Positions 16,363 through 24,916 of a stretch of 64,000 bases of DNA are shown piece by piece. The stretch is from JABFWF01 sp035539135 (GTDB taxonomy: Bacteria; Pseudomonadota; Gammaproteobacteria; Xanthomonadales; Xanthomonadaceae), in contig DATLJD010000006.1 in the NCBI GenBank assembly GCA_035539135.1, positions 108,047 to 172,046 on the forward strand, written 5' to 3'. A program made the position numbers and the translations under genes. Below the pieces are notes generated by a model, which was given only the letters and a program-made list of their open reading frames with translations, did no database searches and had not been told where the DNA came from. Positions within the stretch are counted from its first letter, which is position 1. Every line of letters begins with the position of its first letter.

Positions 16363-17976
16363 TCATCGCCAGCGCAAGCCGGCCTCGAACTGCCGGCCGC
16401 GCCCCAGGTCCTCGTCGCGGATGCCTTCGCGGCGCAGCTCCAGCACCACCGGCGTGATCGCGGCGATGCGGGCGTCGATGCGGGCGCGGGCGTAGTAGTC
16501 CAGGTCGTCGCGCTTCTTCAGCGTGTTGAGCTGGACCAGCGCCTGCTCCGGGCGGCCGTTGAGGTAGGCCGCCTCGGCCCAGGCCTCGCCGGCGCGGACC
16601 GGGTCGCCGGAAATCTCGCTGGCGCGGGCGAAGGCCTGCTGGAAGGTCGGGTCGGACGCCGCGCCCGTGCCGAGCAGCGGCCGCAGCACCGCCTGCGCGC
16701 GGCGGCCGGCGGCCGCGCTGTGGCGCTCGTTGAGCACGCCGGCGTAGGTCAGGGCGACCGCGGCGTTGCCCGGCATGCGGTCGAGCAATGCTTCGAAGCG
16801 CGCGTCGGCGGCGGCGGCGCGGCCGGCGCGGGCGTCGGCCTGGGCGAGGGCGAGGCCGAGCCAGACGTTGCCCGGATCCTCGCCGAGCAGCGCCGCCAGT
16901 TCCTTCGCGGCGGTCTCCGCCTGGCCGTCCAGCAGCCGCGCCAGCGCCAGGCCATAGCGTTGCGCGGCCGACAGCGGGCCGCGCCGGTGCAGCGCCTCGT
17001 ATTCGCGCACGGCCATCGCCGGGGTGGTCGCGCTGAGCACGCGCAGGCGCTCGCGGGCGAGCAGGAACTGGCCGCTGTCGCCGCCGAGCGCGCCGCCGAT
17101 CCGCAGCGAACCGGGCAGCAGCGGGTTGTCGCTGACCGACGCGTTGGGCACGAAACCGCCGGGCGCGGCCGCCAGCTGGCGCGCGCGTTCGCGCGCCTCG
17201 CTGATGCGCAGGGTGGTGACCGGATGGGTCTGCAGGTAGTCGGGGGTGCGTTCGCGCTCGCCGCCCTGGTTGGCGCGGACGACCGATTGCAGCTTCTCGA
17301 AGAAGTCCGCCATCGCCTCCGGGTCGTAGCCCGCGCGCGACAGGGTGCGGATGCCGATGCGGTCGGCTTCGGATTCGTTGCTGCGGGTGTAGTCGATCTG
17401 GCGCTGCACCAGCAGGCCCTGCGCGGACGCCACCGCCGCCATCGCCGCGTTGTCGGCGGAGCTGCTGCCGGAGCCCTGCGACAGGGCGATCGCGCCGAGC
17501 ATGGCCAGCAGGATCGGCACGCTGTCGCGCTGGGCCCGCTCCACCGCGCGCAGCACGTGCGACTGGGTGACGTGCGAGATCTCGTGGGCCAGCACCGCCG
17601 CCACCTCGTCCTCGCTGTCGGCCGCCAGCACCAGGCCGGAGTTGACCCCGATGTAGCCGCCGAGGGTGGCGAAGGCGTTGATCTGGCGCTCGCGCAGCAG
17701 GAACAACGTGTAGGGCTGGCGCGGCTGGTCGCTGGCGGCGCCCAGGCGCGCGCCCAGCGACTGCAGCCAGCCGCCGACCAGCGGATCCTCGAGCGTGTAG
17801 CCGTAGTTGCGCAGCTGGCTGAGGGTCATCTCGCCGTATGCGCGCTGCTGCGCGGGCGAGAGCACGGTGCCGGCCGAGGAACCGATGTCCGGCAGCCGCG
17901 CGTCCTGCGCCGGCGCGGCGGGGGCCAGCAGCGCGGCGAGGGCGAAGGTCAGCAGGGCGGGCAGGACGGGGCGCAT
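16363..17976 (-). CDS. M48 family metalloprotease with TPR region, BepA-like
   Basis: A 537-residue exported protein from ATG 17976. A signal peptide (1-23, ending APAQ) is followed by an M48 peptidase domain with HEISH at 131-135 and the third-ligand region SNESEADRIG. An Ala-rich helical TPR-like half (about 300-510) completes it. This is the layout of BepA/YfgC, a periplasmic chaperone-protease that clears misassembled outer-membrane proteins such as LptD and BamA. The open frame extends upstream to 18120, but MRPVLPALL opens the signal peptide. No clear ribosome binding site is seen. It is unrelated in architecture to the SH3-M48 protein at 439-1770. It lies 79 bp upstream of phoB on the same strand. 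Confidence 0.88.
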   Translation of the reverse strand: MRPVLPALLTFALAALLAPAAPAQDARLPDIGSSAGTVLSPAQQRAYGEMTLSQLRNYGYTLEDPLVGGWLQSLGARLGAASDQPRQPYTLFLLRERQINAFATLGGYIGVNSGLVLAADSEDEVAAVLAHEISHVTQSHVLRAVERAQRDSVPILLAMLGAIALSQGSGSSSADNAAMAAVASAQGLLVQRQIDYTRSNESEADRIGIRTLSRAGYDPEAMADFFEKLQSVVRANQGGERERTPDYLQTHPVTTLRISEARERARQLAAAPGGFVPNASVSDNPLLPGSLRIGGALGGDSGQFLLARERLRVLSATTPAMAVREYEALHRRGPLSAAQRYGLALARLLDGQAETAAKELAALLGEDPGNVWLGLALAQADARAGRAAAADARFEALLDRMPGNAAVALTYAGVLNERHSAAAGRRAQAVLRPLLGTGAASDPTFQQAFARASEISGDPVRAGEAWAEAAYLNGRPEQALVQLNTLKKRDDLDYYARARIDARIAAITPVVLELRREGIRDEDLGRGRQFEAGLRWR

Positions 17977-18140
17977 GGGGAGAGTGTGAACGCGTTGGCT
18001 GGAGGATGCCCGCCGGGCGGCGGGCGGGCGTGAATCGCCAGTTAATCGGCCTGGCCGGTCACGCAGCGTTGCACGCCTGCGACCATCGCCGGGCCCCGGA
18101 TGTCGGACAATGGCCGGCACCGCAAGTTGCAGGAGCCGGC

Positions 18141-18416
18141 ATGTCCGCGTCGCACGCCCCGATCACCCTCTACACGTCCGCGATGTGCGGCTACTGCGTG
18201 GCCGCCAAGAACTTCCTGAAGAGCAAGGGCCTGGCCTGGGACGAGATCCGGGTGGACACCGACCCGGCGCAGCGCGAGCGCATGATCGCCCTGAGCGGCC
18301 GCCACACCGTGCCGCAAATCTTCGTCGGCGAGACCCACGTCGGCGGCTACGACGACATGATGGCGCTGCACCGCGCCGGCAAGTTCGAGCCGCTGGTGGC
18401 CGGGGGCGGCGCGTGA
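18141..18416 (+). CDS. grxC: Glutaredoxin (Grx3 type) with CGYC active site
   Basis: A 91-residue thioredoxin-fold protein from ATG 18141, with an AGGAG ribosome binding site 6 bp upstream. Glutaredoxins reduce disulfides and glutathione-mixed disulfides using glutathione. The active site is C16-G-Y-C19 instead of the usual CPYC. The glutathione-binding TVPQIF (with the cis-Pro) and GGYDDM motifs are intact. The Gly in place of Pro is expected to change the redox potential or the affinity for iron-sulfur clusters; that is inference. Its stop overlaps the next start as GTGA, so the two genes are coupled. Confidence 0.9.
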   Translation: MSASHAPITLYTSAMCGYCVAAKNFLKSKGLAWDEIRVDTDPAQRERMIALSGRHTVPQIFVGETHVGGYDDMMALHRAGKFEPLVAGGGA

Positions 18417-18805
18417 GCGGCGGCGACGAGGCGGACCGCGTCCGCGCGTTCACCGCGTTCCGCAAGCGGATGAACGAACGCATCCTGGCCGAGCCCAACC
18501 AGGTCGTGCGCCGCTTCTTCGCGCTGGACACCCAGACCTACCAGGCCGGGGCGCTGGACGTGAAGACCAAGGAGCTGCTGGGCCTGGTGGCCTCGCTGGT
18601 CCTGCGCTGCGACGACTGCATCAGCTACCACGTCGCCCAGTGCCGCGAGGCGGGGGTGCACCGCGACGAGATGTTTGAGGCGTTCTCGGTCGGGCTGGTG
18701 GTCGGCGGTTCGATCGTGATCCCGCACCTGCGCCGCGCGGTCGACTTCCTCGACCAGCTCGAGGCCGGCGACGCGGCCGCCCCCGTCGCGCACGACCACG
18801 GCTGA
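18413..18805 (+). CDS. Carboxymuconolactone decarboxylase (AhpD-like) family protein
   Basis: A 130-residue all-helical protein starting at GTG 18413, translationally coupled to the glutaredoxin gene. It carries LRCDDCISYHVAQCREAG, the CxxC...H motif of the AhpD/CMD family. In AhpD this motif forms a redox-active, peroxidase-supporting disulfide. The C-terminal tail ends in a His-rich AHDHG. Pairing with a glutaredoxin suggests a thiol-redox role over aromatic-ring metabolism. The substrate is unknown. Confidence 0.85.
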   Translation: MSGGDEADRVRAFTAFRKRMNERILAEPNQVVRRFFALDTQTYQAGALDVKTKELLGLVASLVLRCDDCISYHVAQCREAGVHRDEMFEAFSVGLVVGGSIVIPHLRRAVDFLDQLEAGDAAAPVAHDHG

Positions 18806-18833
18806 CGCCGCGCCCGGGGCCACGCGCGTGGCC

Positions 18834-18873
18834 TGACCTGGGTCACGGGCGGGGCGGGCCGCTCTGGCATAAT
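18834..18873 (+). promoter_or_regulatory. Putative promoter and dyad site upstream of isocitrate dehydrogenase
   Basis: A CATAAT -10-like box (18868-18873) lies about 75 bp before the dehydrogenase ATG. The dyad TGAC-CTGG-GTCA (18834-18845) is centred about 40 bp before the expected transcription start, the spacing used by class II CRP/FNR activators. The dyad fits a degenerate CRP/Clp site (TGA-N6-TCAC) as well as an FNR-type one. Assignment to a regulator is uncertain. Confidence 0.35.
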
Positions 18874-18946
18874 TCGCGTTTTCACTCCTCCCGTTCGATC
18901 GCGTGCCGCCCGGCGCGCGATCCTCCCCACGTCGGCGAGACCCCCA

Positions 18947-19954
18947 ATGACCCAAACGATCACCGTCATCCGCGGCGATGGCATCGGCCCGGAGATCATG
19001 GACGCGACCCTGCAGGTGCTCGACACGCTGCAGGTCGGCCTTTCCTACGAGTTCGCCGACGCCGGCCTGGCCGCGCTGGAGAAGCACGGCGAGCTGCTGC
19101 CCGCCGCCACTCTCGACTCCATCCGGCGCAACCGCGTCGCCCTCAAGAGCCCGCTGACCACGCCGGTGGGCGAGGGCTTCTCCTCGATCAACGTCGAACT
19201 GCGCAAGCGCTTCGACCTGTACGCGAACGTGCGCCCGGCGCAGTCGTTCCCGAACACCCGCTCACGTTTCGCCGAGGGCGTGGACCTGATCACCGTGCGC
19301 GAGAACACCGAGGGCGCGTACAGCGCCGAAGGCCAGGAAGTCTCCGCCGACGGCGAGACCGCCACCTCGATCACCAGGACCACCCGCCGCGGGTCCGAAC
19401 GCATTGTCCGCTACGCCTTCGAGCTGGCCCGCCGCACCGGCCGCAGGAAGGTGACGGTGGTGCACAAGGCCAACATCCTGAAGTCGACCTCGGGCCTGTT
19501 CCTGAAGACCGCGCGGGCGGTCGCGCAGGAATACAGCGACATCCAGTGCAACGAGCTGATCGTGGACAACTGCTGCATGCAGCTGGTCATGAAGCCCGAG
19601 CAGTTCGACGTGATCGTGACCACCAACCTGTTCGGCGACATCATCTCCGACCTGTGCGCCGGCCTGGTCGGCGGCCTCGGCCTCGCGCCGGGCGCCAACA
19701 TCGGCACCGACGCCGCGATCTTCGAGGCCGTGCACGGCTCGGCGCCGGACATCGCCGGCAAGGGCGTCGCCAATCCGTGCGCGCTGCTGCTCGGCGCCGG
19801 CCAGATGCTCGACCACCTCGGCCTGGTGGAGCAGGCGGTGCGCCTGCGCCGCGCGATCGTCGCCACCCTGGAGGCGAAGGACGCGCTCACGCCGGACCTC
19901 GGCGGCACCGGCACCACCGCGTCGTTCGCGCAGGCGATCGCCAGCCGGCTCTGA
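18947..19954 (+). CDS. NAD-dependent isocitrate dehydrogenase
   Basis: A 335-residue member of the isocitrate/isopropylmalate dehydrogenase family from ATG 18947. It shows IRGDGIGPEI at the N-terminus, the substrate-binding NVELRKRFDLYANVRP, TVRENTEGAYSAEGQ, the catalytic VVHKANILKSTSGLF, NLFGDIISDLCAGLVGG and the NAD-binding HGSAPDIAGKGVANP. The short length and the ENTEG motif fit the NAD-linked isocitrate dehydrogenase used by xanthomonads, not LeuB. The enzyme oxidises isocitrate to 2-oxoglutarate in the TCA cycle. It has its own promoter and ends at a strong terminator shared with the tRNA behind it. Confidence 0.87.
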   Translation: MTQTITVIRGDGIGPEIMDATLQVLDTLQVGLSYEFADAGLAALEKHGELLPAATLDSIRRNRVALKSPLTTPVGEGFSSINVELRKRFDLYANVRPAQSFPNTRSRFAEGVDLITVRENTEGAYSAEGQEVSADGETATSITRTTRRGSERIVRYAFELARRTGRRKVTVVHKANILKSTSGLFLKTARAVAQEYSDIQCNELIVDNCCMQLVMKPEQFDVIVTTNLFGDIISDLCAGLVGGLGLAPGANIGTDAAIFEAVHGSAPDIAGKGVANPCALLLGAGQMLDHLGLVEQAVRLRRAIVATLEAKDALTPDLGGTGTTASFAQAIASRL

Positions 19955-19978
19955 CCGCGATGCGATGCAGGGAAAAGA

Positions 19979-20000
19979 GGGCGCTGCGGCGCCCTTTTTT
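19979..20000 (+). terminator. Rho-independent terminator after isocitrate dehydrogenase
   Basis: The stem GGGCGC-TGCG-GCGCCC is followed directly by six T. On the opposite strand the same stem is followed by TCTTTTCC, so it probably also terminates the tRNA-Leu transcript. Confidence 0.85.
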
Positions 20001-20001
20001 C

Positions 20002-20086
20002 TGGTGCGAAAGGCGGGACTCGAACCCGCACGCCTTGCGGCGCTGGAACCTAAATCCAGTGCGTCTACCAGTTCCGCCACTTTCGC
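20002..20086 (-). tRNA. tRNA-Leu (anticodon UAG)
   Basis: An 85-nt gene including an encoded CCA. The acceptor stem is GCGAAAG/CTTTCGC and the anticodon arm CTGGA-TTTAGGT-TCCAG places UAG at 34-36. The long variable arm and the T-arm GGTTCGAGTCC are present. It reads CUA/CUG-type leucine codons. Confidence 0.96.
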
Positions 20087-20146
20087 GACGCGGCGATTGT
20101 AGGCGCGGCGCGCGCTGCGCGCCGGCCGGGTCGATCCCCGGAAACG

Positions 20147-20175
20147 GCGAGGCCCGCAACCGGTGCGGGCCTCGC
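20147..20175 (-). terminator. Hairpin downstream of tRNA-Glu
   Basis: A perfect 12-bp stem (GCGAGGCCCGCA/TGCGGGCCTCGC) with a 5-nt loop lies between the two tRNA genes. On the minus strand it is followed by CGTTTCC, a weak T-run, so it may end or process the tRNA-Glu transcript. Confidence 0.55.
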
Positions 20176-20185
20176 TGCAGGAAGA

Positions 20186-20261
20186 TGGCGCTCCCTACGG
20201 GATTCGAACCCGTGTTTTAGCCTTGAGAGGGCCACGTCCTAGGCCTCTAGACGAAGGGAGC
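20186..20261 (-). tRNA. tRNA-Glu (anticodon CUC)
   Basis: A 76-nt gene with encoded CCA. The acceptor stem is GCTCCCT/AGGGAGC, the D-arm CGTCTAGAGGCCTAGGACG is typical of tRNA-Glu, and the anticodon arm TGGCC-CTCTCAA-GGCTA gives CUC. It reads GAG. Confidence 0.95.
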
Positions 20262-20400
20262 GGGGGGTGTCGGCTGGCGCCGCCGGCTGGACGACCGGCC
20301 CGCACGGCCGGGTCCGGCCAGTGCGGCTTGCTAGTATAGGGGGCTCGCCTGCCGCTGGGCAACGCGAATCTTCTCCTTCCCGACGCGGCCGCGCCGCCCG

Positions 20401-21762
20401 ATGCCCGAACACTCCAACGTCCTCTCCGCCGGCGCACCGGCCGGCCCGCACATCGTTCCCCGCGACCAGCACCCGCTTTCGCGGCGCAACGTCAGCCCCA
20501 ACGCGCTGCGCGTGCTCTACCGCCTGCGCGAGTCCGGCTTCGGCGCTTATCTCGTGGGCGGCGCCGTGCGCGACCTCTTGGTCGGCCGCCAGCCCAAGGA
20601 CTTCGACGTGGCGACCGACGCCACCCCCGAACAGGTCCGTCAGCTGTTCCGCAACTGCCGCCTGATCGGCCGCCGCTTCCGCCTCGCCCACGTGGTGTTC
20701 GGCCGCGAGATCATCGAGGTCGCGACCTTCCGCTCCAACGCCGACGACGGCAGCGGCGACCGCGAGCAACACGAAGGCGGACGCCTGCTGCGCGACAACG
20801 TCTACGGCACGATCGAGGAGGACGCGGTCCGCCGCGACTTCACCGCCAACGCGCTGTACTACGCGATCGAGGACTTCTCGGTGCGCGACTTCGTCGGCGG
20901 CTTCGAGGACGTGCAGGCGCGCGTGCTGCGCCTGATCGGCGACCCGGAGACGCGCTACCGCGAGGATCCGGTGCGGATGCTGCGCGCGGTGCGGCTGGCG
21001 GCCAAGCTCGGCTTCACCATCGACGCGGCGACCGCGGCGCCGATCCCGGAGCTCGCGCCGCTGCTGCGCGAGGCGGCGCCGGCGCGGCTGTTCGAGGAAT
21101 GCCTGAAGCTGTTCCTGTCCGGCCACGCGGTGGAGAGCTTCCTCGGCCTGGAGCGGCTCGGCCTGCTGCCGGTGCTGCTGCCGGAAACCGCGTCGGCGTT
21201 GGCGTCCAACCGCAGCGGCGCGTTGCGGCGGATGCTGCTGGAAGGCTTGCGCGGCACCGACGCGCGGGTCGCCAACGACGAGCCGGTCTCGCCCGCCTTC
21301 CTGTTCGCACTGCTGCTGTGGCCGGCCTACTGCCGCGCGCTGATGCAGCTGCAGGCGCAGGGCGTGCACGCGGCCGAGGCGCAACGGCGCGCGGCCGACC
21401 GCGTCACCGTGCACCAGCTGGAGCGGATCGCGCTGCCGCGCCGGTTCTCGGTGCCGATGCAGGAGATTTGGCTGCTGCAGCCGCGCTTCTCGCTGCGCCA
21501 GCGCAAGCGCGTGCACCGGCTGCTGGCGCACCCGCGCTTCCGCGCGGCGTGGGACTTCCTGCAGCTGCGCCGGTTCGCGTCCGACGAGCACGCCGAGGAC
21601 ATCGCGTTCTGGAGCGAGGCGATCGGCGAATTCCAGGCGCAGGCGCCGGACGTCGAGGGCGACGAAGACGACTTCTCCGGCGAGGCCGCGGAGGCGGAGG
21701 GCGAGGGCGATGCCCCACGCCGCCGTCGTCGCCGCCGCCGCCGTCCGCGCCCGGCCGAGTGA
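20401..21762 (+). CDS. pcnB: Poly(A) polymerase I
   Basis: A 453-residue class II nucleotidyltransferase from ATG 20401. The catalytic block [20 protein letters not shown] is followed by [12 protein letters not shown] with the metal-binding DxD. Next come the template-independent RNA-binding region [16 protein letters not shown] and a C-terminus ending in an acidic stretch and a run of nine Arg residues. These features separate it from the CCA-adding enzyme, which lacks the basic tail. PcnB adds 3' A-tails that speed RNA decay. It overlaps folK by GTGA, the usual pcnB-folK-panBCD order of gammaproteobacteria. Confidence 0.94.
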   Translation: MPEHSNVLSAGAPAGPHIVPRDQHPLSRRNVSPNALRVLYRLRESGFGAYLVGGAVRDLLVGRQPKDFDVATDATPEQVRQLFRNCRLIGRRFRLAHVVFGREIIEVATFRSNADDGSGDREQHEGGRLLRDNVYGTIEEDAVRRDFTANALYYAIEDFSVRDFVGGFEDVQARVLRLIGDPETRYREDPVRMLRAVRLAAKLGFTIDAATAAPIPELAPLLREAAPARLFEECLKLFLSGHAVESFLGLERLGLLPVLLPETASALASNRSGALRRMLLEGLRGTDARVANDEPVSPAFLFALLLWPAYCRALMQLQAQGVHAAEAQRRAADRVTVHQLERIALPRRFSVPMQEIWLLQPRFSLRQRKRVHRLLAHPRFRAAWDFLQLRRFASDEHAEDIAFWSEAIGEFQAQAPDVEGDEDDFSGEAAEAEGEGDAPRRRRRRRRRPRPAE

Positions 21763-22250
21763 ACGCGCCGGTGCGCGCCTGGGTCGGCCTGGGCGGCAAC
21801 GTCGGCGACGCCGCGGCGACCCTGCGCGCAGCGTTGCCGGCGCTGGACGCGCTGCCCGCCACCCGCCTGCTGCGCGCCTCGCGGTTGTACCGCACGCCGG
21901 CCTGGGGATTGACCGACCAGCCCGACTTCGTCAACGCCGTGGCGGAGCTGGAAACCGCGCTGTCGCCGCGCGACCTGCTCGACGGCCTGCTCGCGGTCGA
22001 GCGCGCCTTCGGCCGCGAGCGCCGCGAGCGCTGGGGCCCGCGCACGCTCGACCTCGACCTGCTGCTGCACGGCGACGTGGCACTCGACGAACCCGGCCTG
22101 CACCTCCCGCATCCGCATCTGCACGAGCGCGCCTTCGTGCTGCTTCCGCTGGCGGAGCTGGCGCCCGGAATGCCGATTCCCGGACACGGCCGGGTCGCGG
22201 ATTTCCTAACGGCGGTCGACGCGGCCGGCTGCGTGCCGCTGTCCGGTTGA
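21759..22250 (+). CDS. folK: 2-amino-4-hydroxy-6-hydroxymethyldihydropteridine pyrophosphokinase
   Basis: A 163-residue HPPK starting at GTG 21759, coupled to pcnB. Motifs: [10 protein letters not shown] at the start, [19 protein letters not shown] for pterin binding, and the signature [15 protein letters not shown] followed by [18 protein letters not shown]. It transfers pyrophosphate from ATP to the hydroxymethyl-dihydropterin of folate synthesis. Length matches the E. coli enzyme (159 residues). Confidence 0.95.
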   Translation: MNAPVRAWVGLGGNVGDAAATLRAALPALDALPATRLLRASRLYRTPAWGLTDQPDFVNAVAELETALSPRDLLDGLLAVERAFGRERRERWGPRTLDLDLLLHGDVALDEPGLHLPHPHLHERAFVLLPLAELAPGMPIPGHGRVADFLTAVDAAGCVPLSG

Positions 22251-22336
22251 TCGGCTGGCGAGCGCCTGCTCGCGGCCGCGACCCGACGCCGGCCGCGCGC
22301 CCGGCATAATGACGCCCCCGCAGACGGAGCGCCGCC

Positions 22337-23164
22337 GTGTACACGCAGGCCGCCGACACCCCCGCACGCAAGCCCTGGACCGTGCCGATGCTGGGCGAGG
22401 CCAAGGCCGCCGGCCGCAAGCTGGTGATGCTCACCGCCTACGACGCCGGCTTCGCGCGTTGCTTCGACGACAATGGCGCGGACCTGCTGCTGGTTGGCGA
22501 CTCGCTGGGCATGGTGATGCAGGGCCGCGACAGCACCCTGCCGGTGACGGTGGACGACATCGTCTACCACACCGCCTGCGTGGCACGCGGCTGCGCGCAC
22601 GCGCTGCTGGTGTCCGACCTGCCGTTCCAGGCCGACGCCACCCCGGAGCGCGCGCTGGACGCGTCTACCCGCTGCCTGCAGGCGGGCGCGGCGATGGTCA
22701 AGCTGGAGGGCGCGGGCCACAAGCTGGAGGTGATCCGCTTCCTGTCCGAGCGCGAGATCCCGGTGTGCGCGCACCTCGGGTTGACCCCGCAGTCGGTGCT
22801 GCGCCTCGGCGGCTACAAGGTGCAGGGTCGCGACGAACGGGTCGCGGCGCGCCTGCGCGAGGACGCACTGGCGGTCGCGCAGGCCGGCGCCTCGCTGCTG
22901 GTGCTCGAATGCGTGCCCTCGGCGCTGGCGGCGGCGATCACCGCGGCCAGCCCGATCCCGACCATCGGCATCGGCGCCGGCGCCGGCTGCGACGGCCAGG
23001 TGCTGGTCCTGCACGACCTGCTCGGCGTCAACACCGGCCATCGCCGGCCCAAGTTCGTGAAGGATTTCCTCGCCGACGGCGGCTCGATCGCCGGCGCGGT
23101 GCGCGCGTTCGCCGACGCGGTACGCGACGGCAGCTTCCCGGACGCGTCGCACTCCTACGAATAA
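22337..23164 (+). CDS. panB: 3-methyl-2-oxobutanoate hydroxymethyltransferase
   Basis: A 275-residue TIM-barrel enzyme from GTG 22337. It contains [32 protein letters not shown], the Mg-binding [17 protein letters not shown] and [19 protein letters not shown], all hallmark PanB segments. It makes ketopantoate from 2-oxoisovalerate and methylene-tetrahydrofolate, the first step to pantothenate. panC follows 16 bp later. Confidence 0.95.
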   Translation: MYTQAADTPARKPWTVPMLGEAKAAGRKLVMLTAYDAGFARCFDDNGADLLLVGDSLGMVMQGRDSTLPVTVDDIVYHTACVARGCAHALLVSDLPFQADATPERALDASTRCLQAGAAMVKLEGAGHKLEVIRFLSEREIPVCAHLGLTPQSVLRLGGYKVQGRDERVAARLREDALAVAQAGASLLVLECVPSALAAAITAASPIPTIGIGAGAGCDGQVLVLHDLLGVNTGHRRPKFVKDFLADGGSIAGAVRAFADAVRDGSFPDASHSYE

Positions 23165-23180
23165 TGGGGATGCACGCCGC

Positions 23181-24032
23181 GTGATCGAAACCGTCGACCG
23201 CCTCGAAGACCTGCGCGCGCGCATCGCCGGCTGGAAGCGCGCCGGCCTGCGCGTCGGCTTCGTGCCGACCATGGGCAACCTGCACGCCGGCCATTTCTCG
23301 CTGGTCGAACTCGCGCGCCGGCATGCCGATCGCGTCGTCGCCAGCGTGTTTGTGAATCCGACCCAGTTCGGCCCGAACGAGGATTTCGCCCGCTATCCGC
23401 GCACGCCGGAGGCGGACGCCGCGGGCCTGGCCGCGGCGGGCTGCGACCTGCTGTGGCTGCCGTCGGTGCAGACGATGTACCCGTTCGGCGTCGAGGCGAC
23501 GGTGCAGGTGCGCGTGCCGGGCGTGACCGGAGTGCTCGAGGGCGCGCACCGGCCCGGGCATTTCGACGGCGTCGCGACGGTGGTCGCGCGGCTGTTCAAC
23601 CAGGTGCGGCCCGATGTCGCGGTGTTCGGCCGCAAGGACTACCAGCAGCTCGCGGTGATCCGCTACCTGGTGCGCGACCTCGCGTTCCCGGTCGAACTGG
23701 TCGCCGGCGAGACCCGACGCGAGGCGGATGGCCTGGCGATGAGCTCGCGCAACCAGTACCTGTCGGCGGACGAGCGCGCGCGCGCGCCGGCGCTGCACGC
23801 GGCGCTGCTGGCCCTGCGCGATGCGATCCTCGCCGGCCGGGCGCGTGCCGAGGCCGAGGCGCAAGGCACGGCGGCGCTGGAGGCGCAGGGTTTCGCGGTC
23901 GACTACCTCGCCGTGCGCCGGCCCGACCTGACCGAGCCGGCCGACGGCGAACCGGGCCCGCGGGTGGCCCTGGTCGCGGCGCGGCTGGGCCGGACCCGGC
24001 TGATCGACAACCTCGAGTTCGCGGTGGAATAG
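23181..24032 (+). CDS. panC: Pantothenate synthetase
   Basis: A 283-residue enzyme from GTG 23181. It has the ATP-binding HIGH-like segment PTMGNLHAGHFSLVELA, then VFVNPTQFGPNEDFARYPR, VFGRKDYQQLAVIR and the KMSKS-like MSSRNQYLS. It joins pantoate and beta-alanine with ATP to make pantothenate. Its partners panB and panD, which makes the beta-alanine, flank it. Confidence 0.95.
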   Translation: MIETVDRLEDLRARIAGWKRAGLRVGFVPTMGNLHAGHFSLVELARRHADRVVASVFVNPTQFGPNEDFARYPRTPEADAAGLAAAGCDLLWLPSVQTMYPFGVEATVQVRVPGVTGVLEGAHRPGHFDGVATVVARLFNQVRPDVAVFGRKDYQQLAVIRYLVRDLAFPVELVAGETRREADGLAMSSRNQYLSADERARAPALHAALLALRDAILAGRARAEAEAQGTAALEAQGFAVDYLAVRRPDLTEPADGEPGPRVALVAARLGRTRLIDNLEFAVE

Positions 24033-24075
24033 GGCGATCCGTCTGGCTGCCCGGCAACAGGCAGTCCGCGTTTTG

Positions 24076-24104
24076 TTGCGGCGCGGCATGGCCATCCCTA
24101 CACT
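24076..24104 (+). promoter_or_regulatory. Putative sigma-70 promoter for panD
   Basis: TTGCGG (24076-24081), a 17-bp spacer, then TACACT (24099-24104) lie 40 bp before the panD ATG. The RBS GGAGGAGG follows. panD may therefore be transcribed separately from panBC. Confidence 0.45.
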
Positions 24105-24143
24105 ATTCACCCTTTCCCGCTGCGTACGGGCCGGAGGAGGAAC

Positions 24144-24527
24144 ATGCAGCTCAACATGCTCAAGGCGAAGATCCACCGCGCGTCGGTGACCCACGCCGAG
24201 CTGCACTATGAAGGCTCCTGCGCCATCGACGGGCGCCTGCTCGACATCTCCGGGATCCGCGAGTACGAGCAGATCCACATCTACAACGTCAACAGCGGCC
24301 ACCGCTTCGTCACCTACGCGATCCGCGCCGAGGAAGGCAGCGGCATCATCTCGGTGAACGGCGCCGCCGCGCACCGCGCGGCGGTCGGCGACCTGGTGAT
24401 CATCTGCGCCTACGGCGTCTACGAGGAAGCCGAGGCGGCGAAGCTGAAGCCGACCCTGGTCTACGTCGACCGCGATAACCGGCTGACCCACACCAACACC
24501 TCGATTCCCGCGCAGGCGGCGGCGTAG
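24144..24527 (+). CDS. panD: Aspartate 1-decarboxylase precursor
   Basis: A 127-residue pyruvoyl enzyme from ATG 24144, behind a strong GGAGGAGG ribosome binding site. The self-processing site is Gly24-Ser25 (YEGSCAID), where cleavage creates the pyruvoyl group on Ser25. [12 protein letters not shown] and [12 protein letters not shown] are the usual active-site segments. It makes beta-alanine for PanC. It needs PanM or self-cleavage for maturation; no panM is seen nearby. Confidence 0.96.
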   Translation: MQLNMLKAKIHRASVTHAELHYEGSCAIDGRLLDISGIREYEQIHIYNVNSGHRFVTYAIRAEEGSGIISVNGAAAHRAAVGDLVIICAYGVYEEAEAAKLKPTLVYVDRDNRLTHTNTSIPAQAAA

Positions 24528-24549
24528 GGGCGGCGGCGGAGCGAGCGTC

Positions 24550-24897
24550 GTGCGCGTCCGCTGCAAGCGCGCCTACGACCCGCCCGCCGCGAGCGACGGC
24601 ACCCGCATCCTGGTCGACCGGCTTTGGCCGCGCGGCGTGGCCCGCGCCGACGCCGCGATCGACGTCTGGCTGAAGGACGTCGCGCCGTCGTCGGAGCTGC
24701 GCCGCTGGTTCGGCCACGAGCCGGCGAAGTGGCCGGAATTCCGCCGGCGTTATCTCGCCGAACTGGAAGGAAGTCCGGCACTCGCCGAATTGCGCGCGCT
24801 CGCCCGCGCGGGCGACGTCACCCTGGTCTACGGGGCGCGCGACAGCGAGCACAACAACGCGGTGGTGCTGGCGCAATTGCTCGAGGGCGAGGCCTGA
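24550..24897 (+). CDS. DUF488 family protein (YeaO-like)
   Basis: A 115-residue protein from GTG 24550. It contains KRAYDPPAASDGTRILVDRLWPRG, WLKDVAPSSELRRWFGHEP and VTLVYGARDSEHNNAVVL, the conserved core of the short DUF488/YeaO proteins. The biochemical function of the family is unknown. It follows panD by 22 bp and may be on the same transcript. It converges with queG. Confidence 0.88.
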   Translation: MRVRCKRAYDPPAASDGTRILVDRLWPRGVARADAAIDVWLKDVAPSSELRRWFGHEPAKWPEFRRRYLAELEGSPALAELRALARAGDVTLVYGARDSEHNNAVVLAQLLEGEA

Positions 24898-24916
24898 GCA
24901 GGCGCCCCGGCGCGGT

